Part shown: piece by piece, positions 1 through 6,466 of the stretch | How positions within the stretch are numbered: position 1 is the stretch's first letter | Layout: each line of letters opens with the position of its first letter | Assembly: GCA_934869045.1 (NCBI GenBank) | Contig: CAKXAF010000054.1 | Span: 1 to 6,599 of the forward strand | Reading direction: 5' to 3' | Source of the DNA: an uncultured Nitrososphaerota archaeon | Lineage (GTDB): Bacteria; Bacillota; Clostridia; Oscillospirales; Ruminococcaceae | DNA: 6,599 nt | Position numbers and translations under genes: made by a program | The notes under the pieces: model-generated | The model's input: only the letters and a program-made list of their open reading frames with translations | Databases searched by the model: none | Told to the model about the DNA's origin: nothing

Positions 1-80
1 ACACAGAGGCAGGTTCTACTGTTCCGAAAGGAACCGTTGTGACCATTGAATGCCTGATCACCGGCGAGGACGGAGAATAA
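1..80 (+). CDS. 3' end of a PASTA-domain class B penicillin-binding protein (SpoVD/FtsI type), partial
   Basis: Only the last 25 codons are present, read from base 3 and ending at TAA (78-80). The translation contains GSTVPKGTVVTIEC, which fits the end of a PASTA domain (the usual pattern is G-s-x-V-p-k-G-t-x-V-x-l), followed by a short acidic tail ending GEDGE. PASTA domains bind uncrosslinked peptidoglycan or beta-lactam-like ligands outside the cell, and in Firmicutes they sit at the C-terminus of some class B PBPs. The position 43 bases before murE matches the spoVD/pbpB (ftsI) slot of Gram-positive dcw clusters, so a division or sporulation transpeptidase is the best reading. The transpeptidase domain lies outside the window, so SpoVD and FtsI cannot be told apart, and another PASTA protein is not strictly excluded. 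Confidence 0.75.
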   Translation, partial: TEAGSTVPKGTVVTIECLITGEDGE

Positions 81-123
81 CGCCGGAGGATGTCTGAAAC
101 TGCTATGGGAAAGGAAGAAGCGC

Positions 124-1581
124 ATGAAACTATCGGAATTGCTGGACGGCGTTGAGCTGCTTGAGAAAACCGGCGACCGGGAAATCCGGAGCGTTGTTAA
201 CGATTCCCGCCGGGTAGGGGAGGGAGACTTGTTTGTCTGCATTGCAGGCGCTTCCTCGGACGGCCATGACTATGCCGCCGCCGCGCTGGAAAAGGGCGCC
301 GCAGCCGTGGTCTGCCAGCGGGATCTGGGGCTTCCAAACCAGGTGCTGGTGGCGGACACTCATTGGGCCTATGGAAAAATCGCGGCGAATTTCTATGGAA
401 ACCCCGCGAAGAAGCTCAAGCTCATCGGCGTCACGGGAACCAAGGGGAAAACGACTGTAACAAGCCTGATCAAGGCGATCCTCACCCGCACGGGAAAAAA
501 GGTGGGCCTCATCGGGACCATCCAAAATGAGATCGGGGACGAGATCATCCACGCGGAAAACACCACCCCCGACGCCATGGAGCTGGAAAGCCTCTATGCC
601 CGGATGGTGGAGGCCGGCTGTGAATACTGCGTAATGGAGGTTTCCTCCCACGCACTGGATCAGGAGCGTATCGGCGACAGCTGGTACCAGGTCGCGGTGT
701 TCACCAACCTTTCTCACGAGCATCTGGATTACCACAAGGATATGGAGAGCTACTTTCAGGCCAAGAAAAAGCTCTTTTCCCGCTGCGACAAGGCAGTGGT
801 CAACCTGGATGACGGATACGGACGGCGGATCGCAGAAGACTGCTCATGCCCGGTGATGACTTTTTCTCTGGACCAGGAAGCAGAGTTGAAGGCCTTTGAC
901 CTGTTCTGCCATCCGGACAGCGTGGATTTCCGCTTTTCCTATCAGGGGGTGGAAAGCCGGATGCACTTTGCCATGCCCGGAGCCTTTTCGGTGCGGAACG
1001 TCCTGGCGGCTATGGGAGCCTGCCTCCAGTTAGGCGTCTGCCTGGAGACAATTACCGGCGCACTGGCCCAGGTGCAGGGAGTCCGGGGCCGCAACGAGAT
1101 CCTGACCTCCGGGCGGGATTTTACAGTGATCTGCGACTACGCCCATTCTCCGGACAGCATCGAGAACATTCTGGGGGCGCTGAAGGATACGGTAAAAGGG
1201 CGGCTGGTATCGCTGTTCGGCTGCGGTGGAGACCGTGACCGGACCAAGCGGCCGCTGATGGGGGAAGCTGCGGCAGCCCATTCGGACTTTGTAATCGTCA
1301 CCTCCGATAATCCCCGCACGGAGGATCCCGATGCCATCATTGCCGAGATCCTGCCGGGCATTCAGGGAAAGGGCGTGCCCTATACCGTCATTCCCAACCG
1401 GCGGGAGGCGATTTTTTATGCGGTCGCTCATGCAGAACCGGGAGATACCATCGTCCTCTGCGGCAAGGGCCACGAGGACTATCAGGTGATCGGCCATGAA
1501 AAACATCACTTTGACGAGCGGGAAGTGGTGGCGGAGGCGCTGGCGGCGAGGGATGCGGCGGCTTCCGGCCAAGAAAGCTGA
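124..1581 (+). CDS. murE: UDP-N-acetylmuramoyl-tripeptide synthetase MurE, probably meso-diaminopimelate-adding
   Basis: This cytoplasmic Mur ligase uses ATP to add the third stem-peptide residue to UDP-MurNAc-L-Ala-D-Glu. The 485 residues match the normal family length. The N-terminal UDP-substrate domain covers about 1-95 (NDSRRVGEGDLFV at 26-38). The central ATPase domain carries the P-loop GVTGTKGKTT (102-111), TTPD (147-150), EVSSHAL (172-178) and HEHLDYH (198-204). K214, in the FQAKKKLF stretch, is the likely carbamylated lysine. The C-terminal domain has YAHSPDS (339-345), DNPRTEDP (395-402), GKGHEDYQ (447-454) and HFDERE (462-467). DNPR with the G and E of GKGHE is the signature of enzymes that bind meso-diaminopimelate; lysine-adding enzymes differ at the arginine. 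The ATG start has an AAGGAAG ribosome binding site at 111-117. The gene follows the PBP by 43 bases and precedes murF by 14. Amino acid specificity is inferred from the motif. Confidence 0.96.
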   Translation: MKLSELLDGVELLEKTGDREIRSVVNDSRRVGEGDLFVCIAGASSDGHDYAAAALEKGAAAVVCQRDLGLPNQVLVADTHWAYGKIAANFYGNPAKKLKLIGVTGTKGKTTVTSLIKAILTRTGKKVGLIGTIQNEIGDEIIHAENTTPDAMELESLYARMVEAGCEYCVMEVSSHALDQERIGDSWYQVAVFTNLSHEHLDYHKDMESYFQAKKKLFSRCDKAVVNLDDGYGRRIAEDCSCPVMTFSLDQEAELKAFDLFCHPDSVDFRFSYQGVESRMHFAMPGAFSVRNVLAAMGACLQLGVCLETITGALAQVQGVRGRNEILTSGRDFTVICDYAHSPDSIENILGALKDTVKGRLVSLFGCGGDRDRTKRPLMGEAAAAHSDFVIVTSDNPRTEDPDAIIAEILPGIQGKGVPYTVIPNRREAIFYAVAHAEPGDTIVLCGKGHEDYQVIGHEKHHFDEREVVAEALAARDAAASGQES

Positions 1582-1588
1582 AGGGAGG
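1582..1588 (+). promoter_or_regulatory. murF ribosome binding site fixing a TTG start
   Basis: AGGGAGG begins at the base after the murE stop codon and lies 7 bases before TTG at 1596. No ATG or GTG in the murF frame is at a workable distance, and the protein read from the TTG begins with normal MurF N-terminal sequence (MEKLQLRQIA). The strong site therefore supports TTG as the true start. Confidence 0.85.
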
Positions 1589-1595
1589 CGTACCT

Positions 1596-2960
1596 TTGGA
1601 AAAGTTACAGCTGCGGCAGATTGCGGGGGCGGTAGGAGCCGCCTGCACTGGTGAAGTCGAAATTGAACGGGTTGTCACCGACACCTCCCAGGTGGCGCCC
1701 GGCAGTCTCTTTGTCGCCATTAAGGGCGAACGGTTCGACGGCCATGATTTTATCCCGAAAGCGGCGGCGGAGGGCGCCTCTGCGATTTTGGCCGAACGGG
1801 ATGTGGAGGCGGACGTGCCGGTCCTGCGGGTGGCATCCACCCGGAAGGCGCTTCTGGACCTGGCAGCGTGGTACCGGAGCCTTTTTCACACCTTTGTGGC
1901 CGGAGTCACGGGGAGCGTAGGGAAAACCTCCACCAAGGATATGATCGCCGCGGTGCTCAGCCGCAAGGGCAAGACGCTGAAAACCCAGGGCAACCTGAAC
2001 AACGGCATCGGCTTGCCCAAGACCCTTTTGGGGTTGGATGCCAGCTATCAAAACGCTGTGATTGAGATGGGGATGTCCCAAAAGGGGGAGATTTCCCAAC
2101 TGACCCGGGCGGCTCAGCCCAGCGTTGGCGTGATCACCAACATCGGCGTCTCCCACATTGAAAATCTGGGCAGCCAGGAAAATATCCTCTCAGCGAAGTT
2201 GGAGATCATGGAGGGGATGAGCGCCAACGCGCCGTTGGTTTTAAACGCCGACGATCCGCTGCTGGCCGACGTCTGCAATCGGATCGAACGGGATATCCTC
2301 TATTACGGGATCGAATCCGCGTTGGCGGAAGTTCGGGCCACGGAGATCTCTGAGCTGGAGGATCGGACAGAGTTCAATATCCGCTATTACGGCCGGACGG
2401 TTTCGGCTATGATCCCGGCAATCGGACGGCACAACGTGTATAATGCTTTGGCGGCCTTTTCTGTGGGACTCACTGCCGGAATGGCCTCCGAGGATATCGT
2501 GGCCGGGCTGCGGTCCTACGAGCCCTCCGCCATGCGGCAGAACATCATCCGTAAAGACGGGATGACAGTGATCCTGGACTGTTACAACGCCAGCCCGGAC
2601 TCCATGCGGGCGTCTCTGAACGTGCTGGGAGGCTTGAAAAGTTCCCGCCGGATCGCGGTGCTGGGGGATATGCTGGAGTTGGGCGGAAACTCTCCGCAGA
2701 TGCACCGGCAGGTGGGGGAATACGCGGCGGGAAAAGGGCTGGACGCGGTGTTCGGCTACGGACCCCGGGCGGCAGAGCTGCTGGCCGGAGCGGCGGAAAA
2801 AGGATGTCCGGAAACCCGGCACTTTGACGATAAGGCCGGACTGGCGGCCTTCCTGAAAACCTATCTCCGGGAAGGGGACGCGGTCCTCTATAAGGCGAGC
2901 CGGGGGATGGCGCTGGAAGAAGCCGTTGAAATGGTCCACGGGATTCGAGCAGGCCACTGA
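1596..2960 (+). CDS. murF: UDP-N-acetylmuramoyl-tripeptide--D-alanyl-D-alanine ligase MurF
   Basis: This cytoplasmic ATP-dependent ligase adds D-Ala-D-Ala to UDP-MurNAc-tripeptide, completing the pentapeptide precursor. The 454 residues fit the family length. The N-terminal domain spans about 1-95, including TDTSQVAPGSLFVAIKGERFDGHDF from about residue 28 on. The ATPase domain has the P-loop GVTGSVGKTS (103-112), NLNNGIGLPKT (133-143), EMGMS (157-161), TNIGVSHIENLGS (181-193) and AKLEI (200-204), whose K201 fits the conserved Mur-ligase lysine. GRHNVYNALAA (277-287) and the C-terminal DCYNASPDSM (328-337), VLGDMLELG (355-363) and LYKASRGMALE (431-441) are MurF hallmarks that separate it from MurC, MurD and MurE. 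Translation begins at a TTG with a strong AGGGAGG site. The gene lies 14 bases after murE and 37 before mraY, so it is almost certainly co-transcribed. No frameshift or missing motif was seen. Confidence 0.96.
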   Translation: MEKLQLRQIAGAVGAACTGEVEIERVVTDTSQVAPGSLFVAIKGERFDGHDFIPKAAAEGASAILAERDVEADVPVLRVASTRKALLDLAAWYRSLFHTFVAGVTGSVGKTSTKDMIAAVLSRKGKTLKTQGNLNNGIGLPKTLLGLDASYQNAVIEMGMSQKGEISQLTRAAQPSVGVITNIGVSHIENLGSQENILSAKLEIMEGMSANAPLVLNADDPLLADVCNRIERDILYYGIESALAEVRATEISELEDRTEFNIRYYGRTVSAMIPAIGRHNVYNALAAFSVGLTAGMASEDIVAGLRSYEPSAMRQNIIRKDGMTVILDCYNASPDSMRASLNVLGGLKSSRRIAVLGDMLELGGNSPQMHRQVGEYAAGKGLDAVFGYGPRAAELLAGAAEKGCPETRHFDDKAGLAAFLKTYLREGDAVLYKASRGMALEEAVEMVHGIRAGH

Positions 2961-2997
2961 GGATTCCGTGAAATAACAGAAAAGGGCAGGTCACAAT

Positions 2998-4005
2998 ATG
3001 GAAAGCATCAGCTGTATCGCAGCCGCTGTCACGGCCTTTGCTGTCAGCGCGATTCTGGGGAAATTTCTCATTCCGTTTTTAAGAAAGATCAAATTTGGGC
3101 AGACTATCAAGGAAATTGGCCCTGTCTGGCACAAAAACAAGCAGGGAACGCCCAATATGGGCGGATTTATGTTCATCATCGGATCCGTGGCAGGCGTTCT
3201 TATCGGTTTTTTGCTGATGAGCGTTCTCCAAAGCGACCCCTTCGGAACGACTGTGGTCAGCAACGTCAAGTTGTTCGGCGGCCTTGGAATGGCGTTGATC
3301 TTCGGCTTTATCGGCTTTCTGGACGATTATATCAAGGACGTTAAAAAGCAGAACCTCGGGCTCAATGCCAAACAGAAGCTGGTGATGCAATTCTTTACGG
3401 CGGTGGCCTACCTAGCGTCGGTCTATCTGGCAGGCGACACCTCTACCGTGGTGATCTTCCCCTTCATCGGCCAGCTGGATCTGGGATTTTTTTACTACAT
3501 CCTCATGGTGATTTTCATCCTCTTTATCTCCAATGCCGTGAATCTCACCGATGGAATCGACGGGCTGGCGGCGTCGGTGACGTTTATCGTCTGCATCGGC
3601 GTGCTGGTCATCTGCGGCGTGCTGGGGATCCTGGGCATCGGGGTCTACGCGGCGGCGCTGGCTGGAGGGCTTTTGGGTTTCCTGATTTACAACTTCCATC
3701 CGGCTAAGGTCTTCATGGGAGATACCGGATCGATGTTCCTGGGCGGATCGGTTTTGGCCTTGGGCTTCGGCATCAACCTGCCGGTACTGGTCCTCGCCTT
3801 CGGAATCATTTATGTGGTGGAGGCGCTGTCCGTAGTGCTGCAGGTCATCAGCTTCAAGACTACGGGTAAGCGGATCTTCAAAATGAGCCCCATTCACCAT
3901 CACTTTGAAATGTGCGGCTGGAGCGAGGGAAAGATCGTCGGAATTTTCTCCCTGATCACCCTCATCGGAAGCATCATTTCCATTATCGCAGTATTCAACA
4001 TCTGA
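2998..4005 (+). CDS. mraY: Phospho-N-acetylmuramoyl-pentapeptide transferase MraY
   Basis: This integral membrane enzyme transfers phospho-MurNAc-pentapeptide from UDP to undecaprenyl phosphate, making lipid I on the inner face of the membrane with Mg2+. The 335 residues are typical in length and very hydrophobic, compatible with about ten membrane segments (for example 5-27, 56-78, 92-108, 130-147, 165-183, 191-209, 211-231, 252-270, 271-290, 318-334). Diagnostic motifs are GTPNMGG (50-56), the aspartate pair FLDDYIKD (107-114), NLTDGIDGLA (182-191), FHPAKVFMGDTGS (233-245) and the MraY-specific PIHHHFE (298-304), which separates it from WecA/TagO relatives. D109, D110 and D242 correspond to the conserved acidic residues of the active site. 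The ATG start follows a modest purine-rich site (AAAAGGGCAGG, about 2980-2990); an in-frame TAA at 2974 rules out a much longer protein. It lies 34 bases before ftsW, where murD is often found in other clusters. Confidence 0.97.
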   Translation: MESISCIAAAVTAFAVSAILGKFLIPFLRKIKFGQTIKEIGPVWHKNKQGTPNMGGFMFIIGSVAGVLIGFLLMSVLQSDPFGTTVVSNVKLFGGLGMALIFGFIGFLDDYIKDVKKQNLGLNAKQKLVMQFFTAVAYLASVYLAGDTSTVVIFPFIGQLDLGFFYYILMVIFILFISNAVNLTDGIDGLAASVTFIVCIGVLVICGVLGILGIGVYAAALAGGLLGFLIYNFHPAKVFMGDTGSMFLGGSVLALGFGINLPVLVLAFGIIYVVEALSVVLQVISFKTTGKRIFKMSPIHHHFEMCGWSEGKIVGIFSLITLIGSIISIIAVFNI

Positions 4006-4009
4006 TTGG

Positions 4010-4025
4010 CCGGCTGGCCAGCCGG
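4010..4025 (+). repeat. Perfect 16-bp palindrome between mraY and ftsW
   Basis: CCGGCTGGCCAGCCGG equals its own reverse complement. It begins 5 bases after the last base of the mraY stop codon and ends just before the ftsW ribosome binding site (4026-4033). As RNA it could form a 6-bp GC-rich stem with a GGCC loop, or dimerise. No T-run follows it, so it is not a standard intrinsic terminator. A role in mRNA stability or in access to the ftsW ribosome binding site is possible but is inference. Confidence 0.6.
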
Positions 4026-4033
4026 AAAGGAGG
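4026..4033 (+). promoter_or_regulatory. ftsW ribosome binding site fixing a GTG start
   Basis: AAAGGAGG is a near-perfect complement to the 16S rRNA 3' end and lies 6 bases before GTG at 4040. The next in-frame methionine is residue 64, already inside the first membrane segment, so the GTG is the only sensible start. The site is directly preceded by the palindrome at 4010-4025, which may affect its accessibility. Confidence 0.88.
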
Positions 4034-4039
4034 CAGTCC

Positions 4040-5278
4040 GTGATCGAATCCAGAAGCAAGCGCACCGGAGCGCGGAAGAAACCCTTGGCGCCGAAGCGCA
4101 GGCCGCAGCGTTCCGCCATCGACGGAGTCGCGGAGCGGGAGGAAGCCGCAGCGGAGGCGCCCCAGCGGGGCAGAATTGATATCTCTTTCTTTTTTCTGAT
4201 TATCGTGCTGCAGACCATCGGACTGATCATGCTCTTTTCCGCCAGCTATGTCACGGCGCTCCACGAAAATGGAAACAGCCTGTATTACGTCATCCGGCAG
4301 AGCCTCTTTGTGATCGTGGGCCTCATCGCCATGGTCGTAGCTTCCTATATCGACTATCACTTCTGGCGGAAGCTGAAATGGCTGATTTATCTGGGCGGAA
4401 TCGCGTTGATGGCGCTGGCGCTGATCTACGACAGTCCCAACAGCTCCGGCGCGCGGCGATGGGTCTATCTTCCCACCCAGAGCCATGCCCTGATCAGCTT
4501 CCAGCCGTCGGAAATCATGAAATTCGCGGTAGCAATCCTCTGCGCGCACCTGATTGCCGCCAACTATAAACAGATGAACAAGCTTAAGTTTGGGCTGTAT
4601 CCCTTTGCAATCGTCCTCATCCCCATTGCGGGACTGATGGTGCTCCAGCGGCATATGTCCGGCCTGATCCTGATGCTGCTGATTATCTTTACCATGATGT
4701 TCGTGGGCGGAAGCAAAATTCGTTGGTTCGTAGTGCTGGGAGGCGCCGTCGTAGGGCTTGCCGTACTCTTCCTCATGTACAAGGGCTTCGATTACATCCA
4801 GATCCGGCTCTCCAACTGGCTGGATCCGCTGTCCGGCGACCTCCGGGGAAGCAAATGGCAGACGGCCCAGTCCTTGTACGCCATTGGATCCGGCGGCCTG
4901 ATGGGGGTGGGGCTTGGAAATTCCACCCAGAAGTTTCTGTATCTTTCCGAACCGCAGAACGACTTTATCTTCGCTATCGTCTGTGAGGAACTGGGATTCG
5001 TCGGGGCGCTGGTCATCATCCTGCTGTTTGTGCTGCTGATCTACAGCGGTGTGTCTATCGCAATGCGGGCCCCGGATAAGTTTGGGTGTATGCTGGTCAT
5101 CGGCCTGGTGGCGCAGATCGGCTGGCAGGCGCTTTTAAACATCGCCGTGGTCACCAATTCGATTCCCAACACCGGCATTTCCCTGCCGTTTTTCAGCGCA
5201 GGAGGCACGGCGCTGACTATGCAGTTAGCTCAGATGGGAGTCATTCTTAACGTTTCGCGGTACTGTCACCGCGATTAG
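4040..5278 (+). CDS. ftsW: FtsW/SpoVE-type SEDS peptidoglycan glycosyltransferase
   Basis: SEDS proteins polymerise lipid II into glycan strands, working with a partner class B PBP; the PBP ending at base 80 is the likely partner. The 412-residue protein has a charged cytoplasmic tail (1-46; ten K/R in the first 25 residues, then an acidic patch) and about ten membrane segments starting at 47-68. Family motifs are FSASY (66-70), SGARRWV (136-142), FQPSEIMKFA (154-163), TAQSLYAIGSGGLMGVGLGNS (275-295), NDFIFAIVCEELGF (307-320) and PNTGISLPFFSAGGTAL (376-392). D267, in the long extracellular loop before KWQTAQS, aligns by eye with the catalytic aspartate of FtsW/RodA. The dcw position between mraY and murG favours FtsW or its sporulation paralogue SpoVE over RodA; the two cannot be separated from this window. 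At 202-208 it reads LQRHMSG, where many relatives have Q-P-D/H. The start is GTG with an excellent ribosome binding site. Confidence 0.93.
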   Translation: MIESRSKRTGARKKPLAPKRRPQRSAIDGVAEREEAAAEAPQRGRIDISFFFLIIVLQTIGLIMLFSASYVTALHENGNSLYYVIRQSLFVIVGLIAMVVASYIDYHFWRKLKWLIYLGGIALMALALIYDSPNSSGARRWVYLPTQSHALISFQPSEIMKFAVAILCAHLIAANYKQMNKLKFGLYPFAIVLIPIAGLMVLQRHMSGLILMLLIIFTMMFVGGSKIRWFVVLGGAVVGLAVLFLMYKGFDYIQIRLSNWLDPLSGDLRGSKWQTAQSLYAIGSGGLMGVGLGNSTQKFLYLSEPQNDFIFAIVCEELGFVGALVIILLFVLLIYSGVSIAMRAPDKFGCMLVIGLVAQIGWQALLNIAVVTNSIPNTGISLPFFSAGGTALTMQLAQMGVILNVSRYCHRD

Positions 5279-5311
5279 CGGCTGGCTTCCGGCCTTTCCG
5301 ACTTCTATTGT

Positions 5312-5316
5312 AAGGA
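5312..5316 (+). promoter_or_regulatory. murG ribosome binding site favouring the ATG at 5327
   Basis: AAGGA lies 10 bases before ATG at 5327 but only 1 base before the in-frame GTG at 5318, too close for initiation. The protein from the ATG begins MKFILAGGGTGGH, the normal MurG N-terminus, so the ATG is preferred. The 10-base spacing is somewhat long, which leaves slight doubt. Confidence 0.7.
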
Positions 5317-5326
5317 TGTGCGTGTT

Positions 5327-6457
5327 ATGAAATTTATCCTGGCCGGCGGCGGGACTGGCGGGCATATCAATCCCGCGATCGCCATTGCCAACGAGATCAA
5401 GGCCCACCAGCCGGACGCGGAATTCCTGTTTGTCGCCAATCCCGGCGGGATGGAGGACACTCTGGTCCCCAAGGCAGGCTATCCGGTATCCCATATCAAA
5501 ATGGCGGGCTTTTACCGTGGGCTGACTCCCGGCAATCTGGTCCATAATGTAAAAACAGTTTCCTATTTGCTGACGGCGGACCGGAAGGCACGGAAAATTC
5601 TCCGGGAATTCCAGCCTGACGCAGTTATCGGAACCGGAGGATATCTCTGCGGTCCCATTGTAATGGAGGCGCAGAAGCTGCACATCCCCACCTTCCTCCA
5701 TGAACAGAACGCCTTTCCCGGCGTCACCATCAAGCTCCTGTCCAAAAAGGCGGACTTGGTGTTTCTGGCGTTTGGGGAGGCGAAGGCCCATCTGCCGGTA
5801 CAACGGCGCTGCGAGGTGGTGGGCAATCCCGTCCGGCAGGAATTTTTGTCCGCCAGCCGGAAGGAGGCGCGGAGGAAGCTGGGCCTGGATGACGGATTTA
5901 CCATCTTCTCCGTGGGCGGCAGTTCCGGAGCCAACGCCATCAATGAAATGGCCGCGGATATCATGGCCTGGCACTGCGGAGAGGGGAAAATCAACCACAT
6001 CCACGGCTATGGGAAGCACGGACGGGAGAGTTTTCCCCAGATGCTGGCCGCAAGAGGGATCGACCTGGGCCGCTATCCCCGGATCCAGGCCCGGGAGTAT
6101 ATTGACGATATGGCCCTCTGGACGGCGGCGGCGGATCTGATTATTTCCCGGGCAGGCGCCATCACTATCAGCGAGCTGGAGGTCACGGGAAAAGCCTCCA
6201 TCCTGGTGCCGTACCCCTATGCGGCGGAGAACCATCAGTACCATAACGCCAAGGTCCTGGAGGATCACGGCGCAGCCATTCTCATCGAGGAAAAAGACTA
6301 CCGGAAGGAAGACCTCCTCGCCCGGATCGATGAGCTTTACCGCAATCCGGAGAAGCTGGAAGCCCTCGGCAGAAACGCCGCTTCCCTGGCAGCCTACGAC
6401 ACGACCGAACGCATCTACCAGCTCCTGATGAAGGAGCTGAAAAAGGGGCGGGCATGA
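5327..6457 (+). CDS. murG: UDP-GlcNAc--undecaprenyl-pyrophosphoryl-MurNAc-pentapeptide GlcNAc transferase MurG
   Basis: MurG is a peripheral membrane GT-B glycosyltransferase on the inner face of the membrane. It adds GlcNAc to lipid I, giving lipid II, the substrate of the FtsW-type polymerase encoded just upstream. The 376-residue product has the N-terminal acceptor domain motifs GGGTGGHINP (7-16), GTGGYLCGP (102-110) and HEQNAFPG (125-132), and the C-terminal UDP-GlcNAc domain motifs GNPVR (166-170), SVGGSSGA (195-202), ISRAGAITISE (273-283) and PYPYAAENHQYHNA (295-308). H13 and E283 match residues known to be important in the family; the GGSxGA loop has S where Q is common. An in-frame GTG at 5318 would add three residues but has no properly spaced ribosome binding site. 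A 48-base gap separates it from ftsW. Its stop codon lies inside the loop of a GC-rich hairpin (6443-6466). Confidence 0.96.
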   Translation: MKFILAGGGTGGHINPAIAIANEIKAHQPDAEFLFVANPGGMEDTLVPKAGYPVSHIKMAGFYRGLTPGNLVHNVKTVSYLLTADRKARKILREFQPDAVIGTGGYLCGPIVMEAQKLHIPTFLHEQNAFPGVTIKLLSKKADLVFLAFGEAKAHLPVQRRCEVVGNPVRQEFLSASRKEARRKLGLDDGFTIFSVGGSSGANAINEMAADIMAWHCGEGKINHIHGYGKHGRESFPQMLAARGIDLGRYPRIQAREYIDDMALWTAAADLIISRAGAITISELEVTGKASILVPYPYAAENHQYHNAKVLEDHGAAILIEEKDYRKEDLLARIDELYRNPEKLEALGRNAASLAAYDTTERIYQLLMKELKKGRA

Positions 6458-6466
6458 CCGCCCCTT
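6443..6466 (-). terminator. GC-rich hairpin at the murG stop; intrinsic terminator when read on the minus strand
   Basis: AAGGGGCGG (6443-6451) pairs perfectly with CCGCCCCTT (6458-6466) around a 6-base loop that includes the murG TGA. Read on the minus strand, the stem runs into five T residues (complement of the A-run at 6440-6444), the form of an intrinsic terminator. On the + strand only two T residues follow before a mixed sequence, so it would stop murG transcripts poorly or depend on other factors. The orientation hints at a convergent minus-strand transcript entering from the right of the window; this is inference. It overlaps murG coding sequence, so part of the pairing could be chance. 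Confidence 0.5.

Noticed and set aside
90..155. Short + strand frame of 21 codons before and overlapping the murE start, with GGAGG just upstream
   Set aside because: GGAGG directly touches the ATG with no spacer, too close for initiation, and the peptide is not recognisable. It could be a leader peptide only if conserved in relatives.
4006..4039. Palindrome after mraY as a transcription terminator
   Set aside because: There is no T-run after the stem, and ftsW follows at once with a strong ribosome binding site, so the transcript most likely continues.
3412..4230. Minus-strand open frame of 272 codons opposite mraY and the start of ftsW
   Set aside because: Its protein is a low-complexity mix rich in D, H and Q, as expected from the reverse complement of hydrophobic membrane codons; mraY on the other strand is unambiguous.
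5318..5326. GTG as an alternative murG start giving three extra residues
   Set aside because: The AAGGA site is 1 base away from it, whereas ATG at 5327 is at a workable distance and gives the standard MurG N-terminus.
1..6457. Mobile elements, CRISPR arrays, tRNA or rRNA genes
   Set aside because: No transposase-like frames, regularly spaced repeats or RNA gene patterns were seen; the region is filled by conserved cell wall genes.
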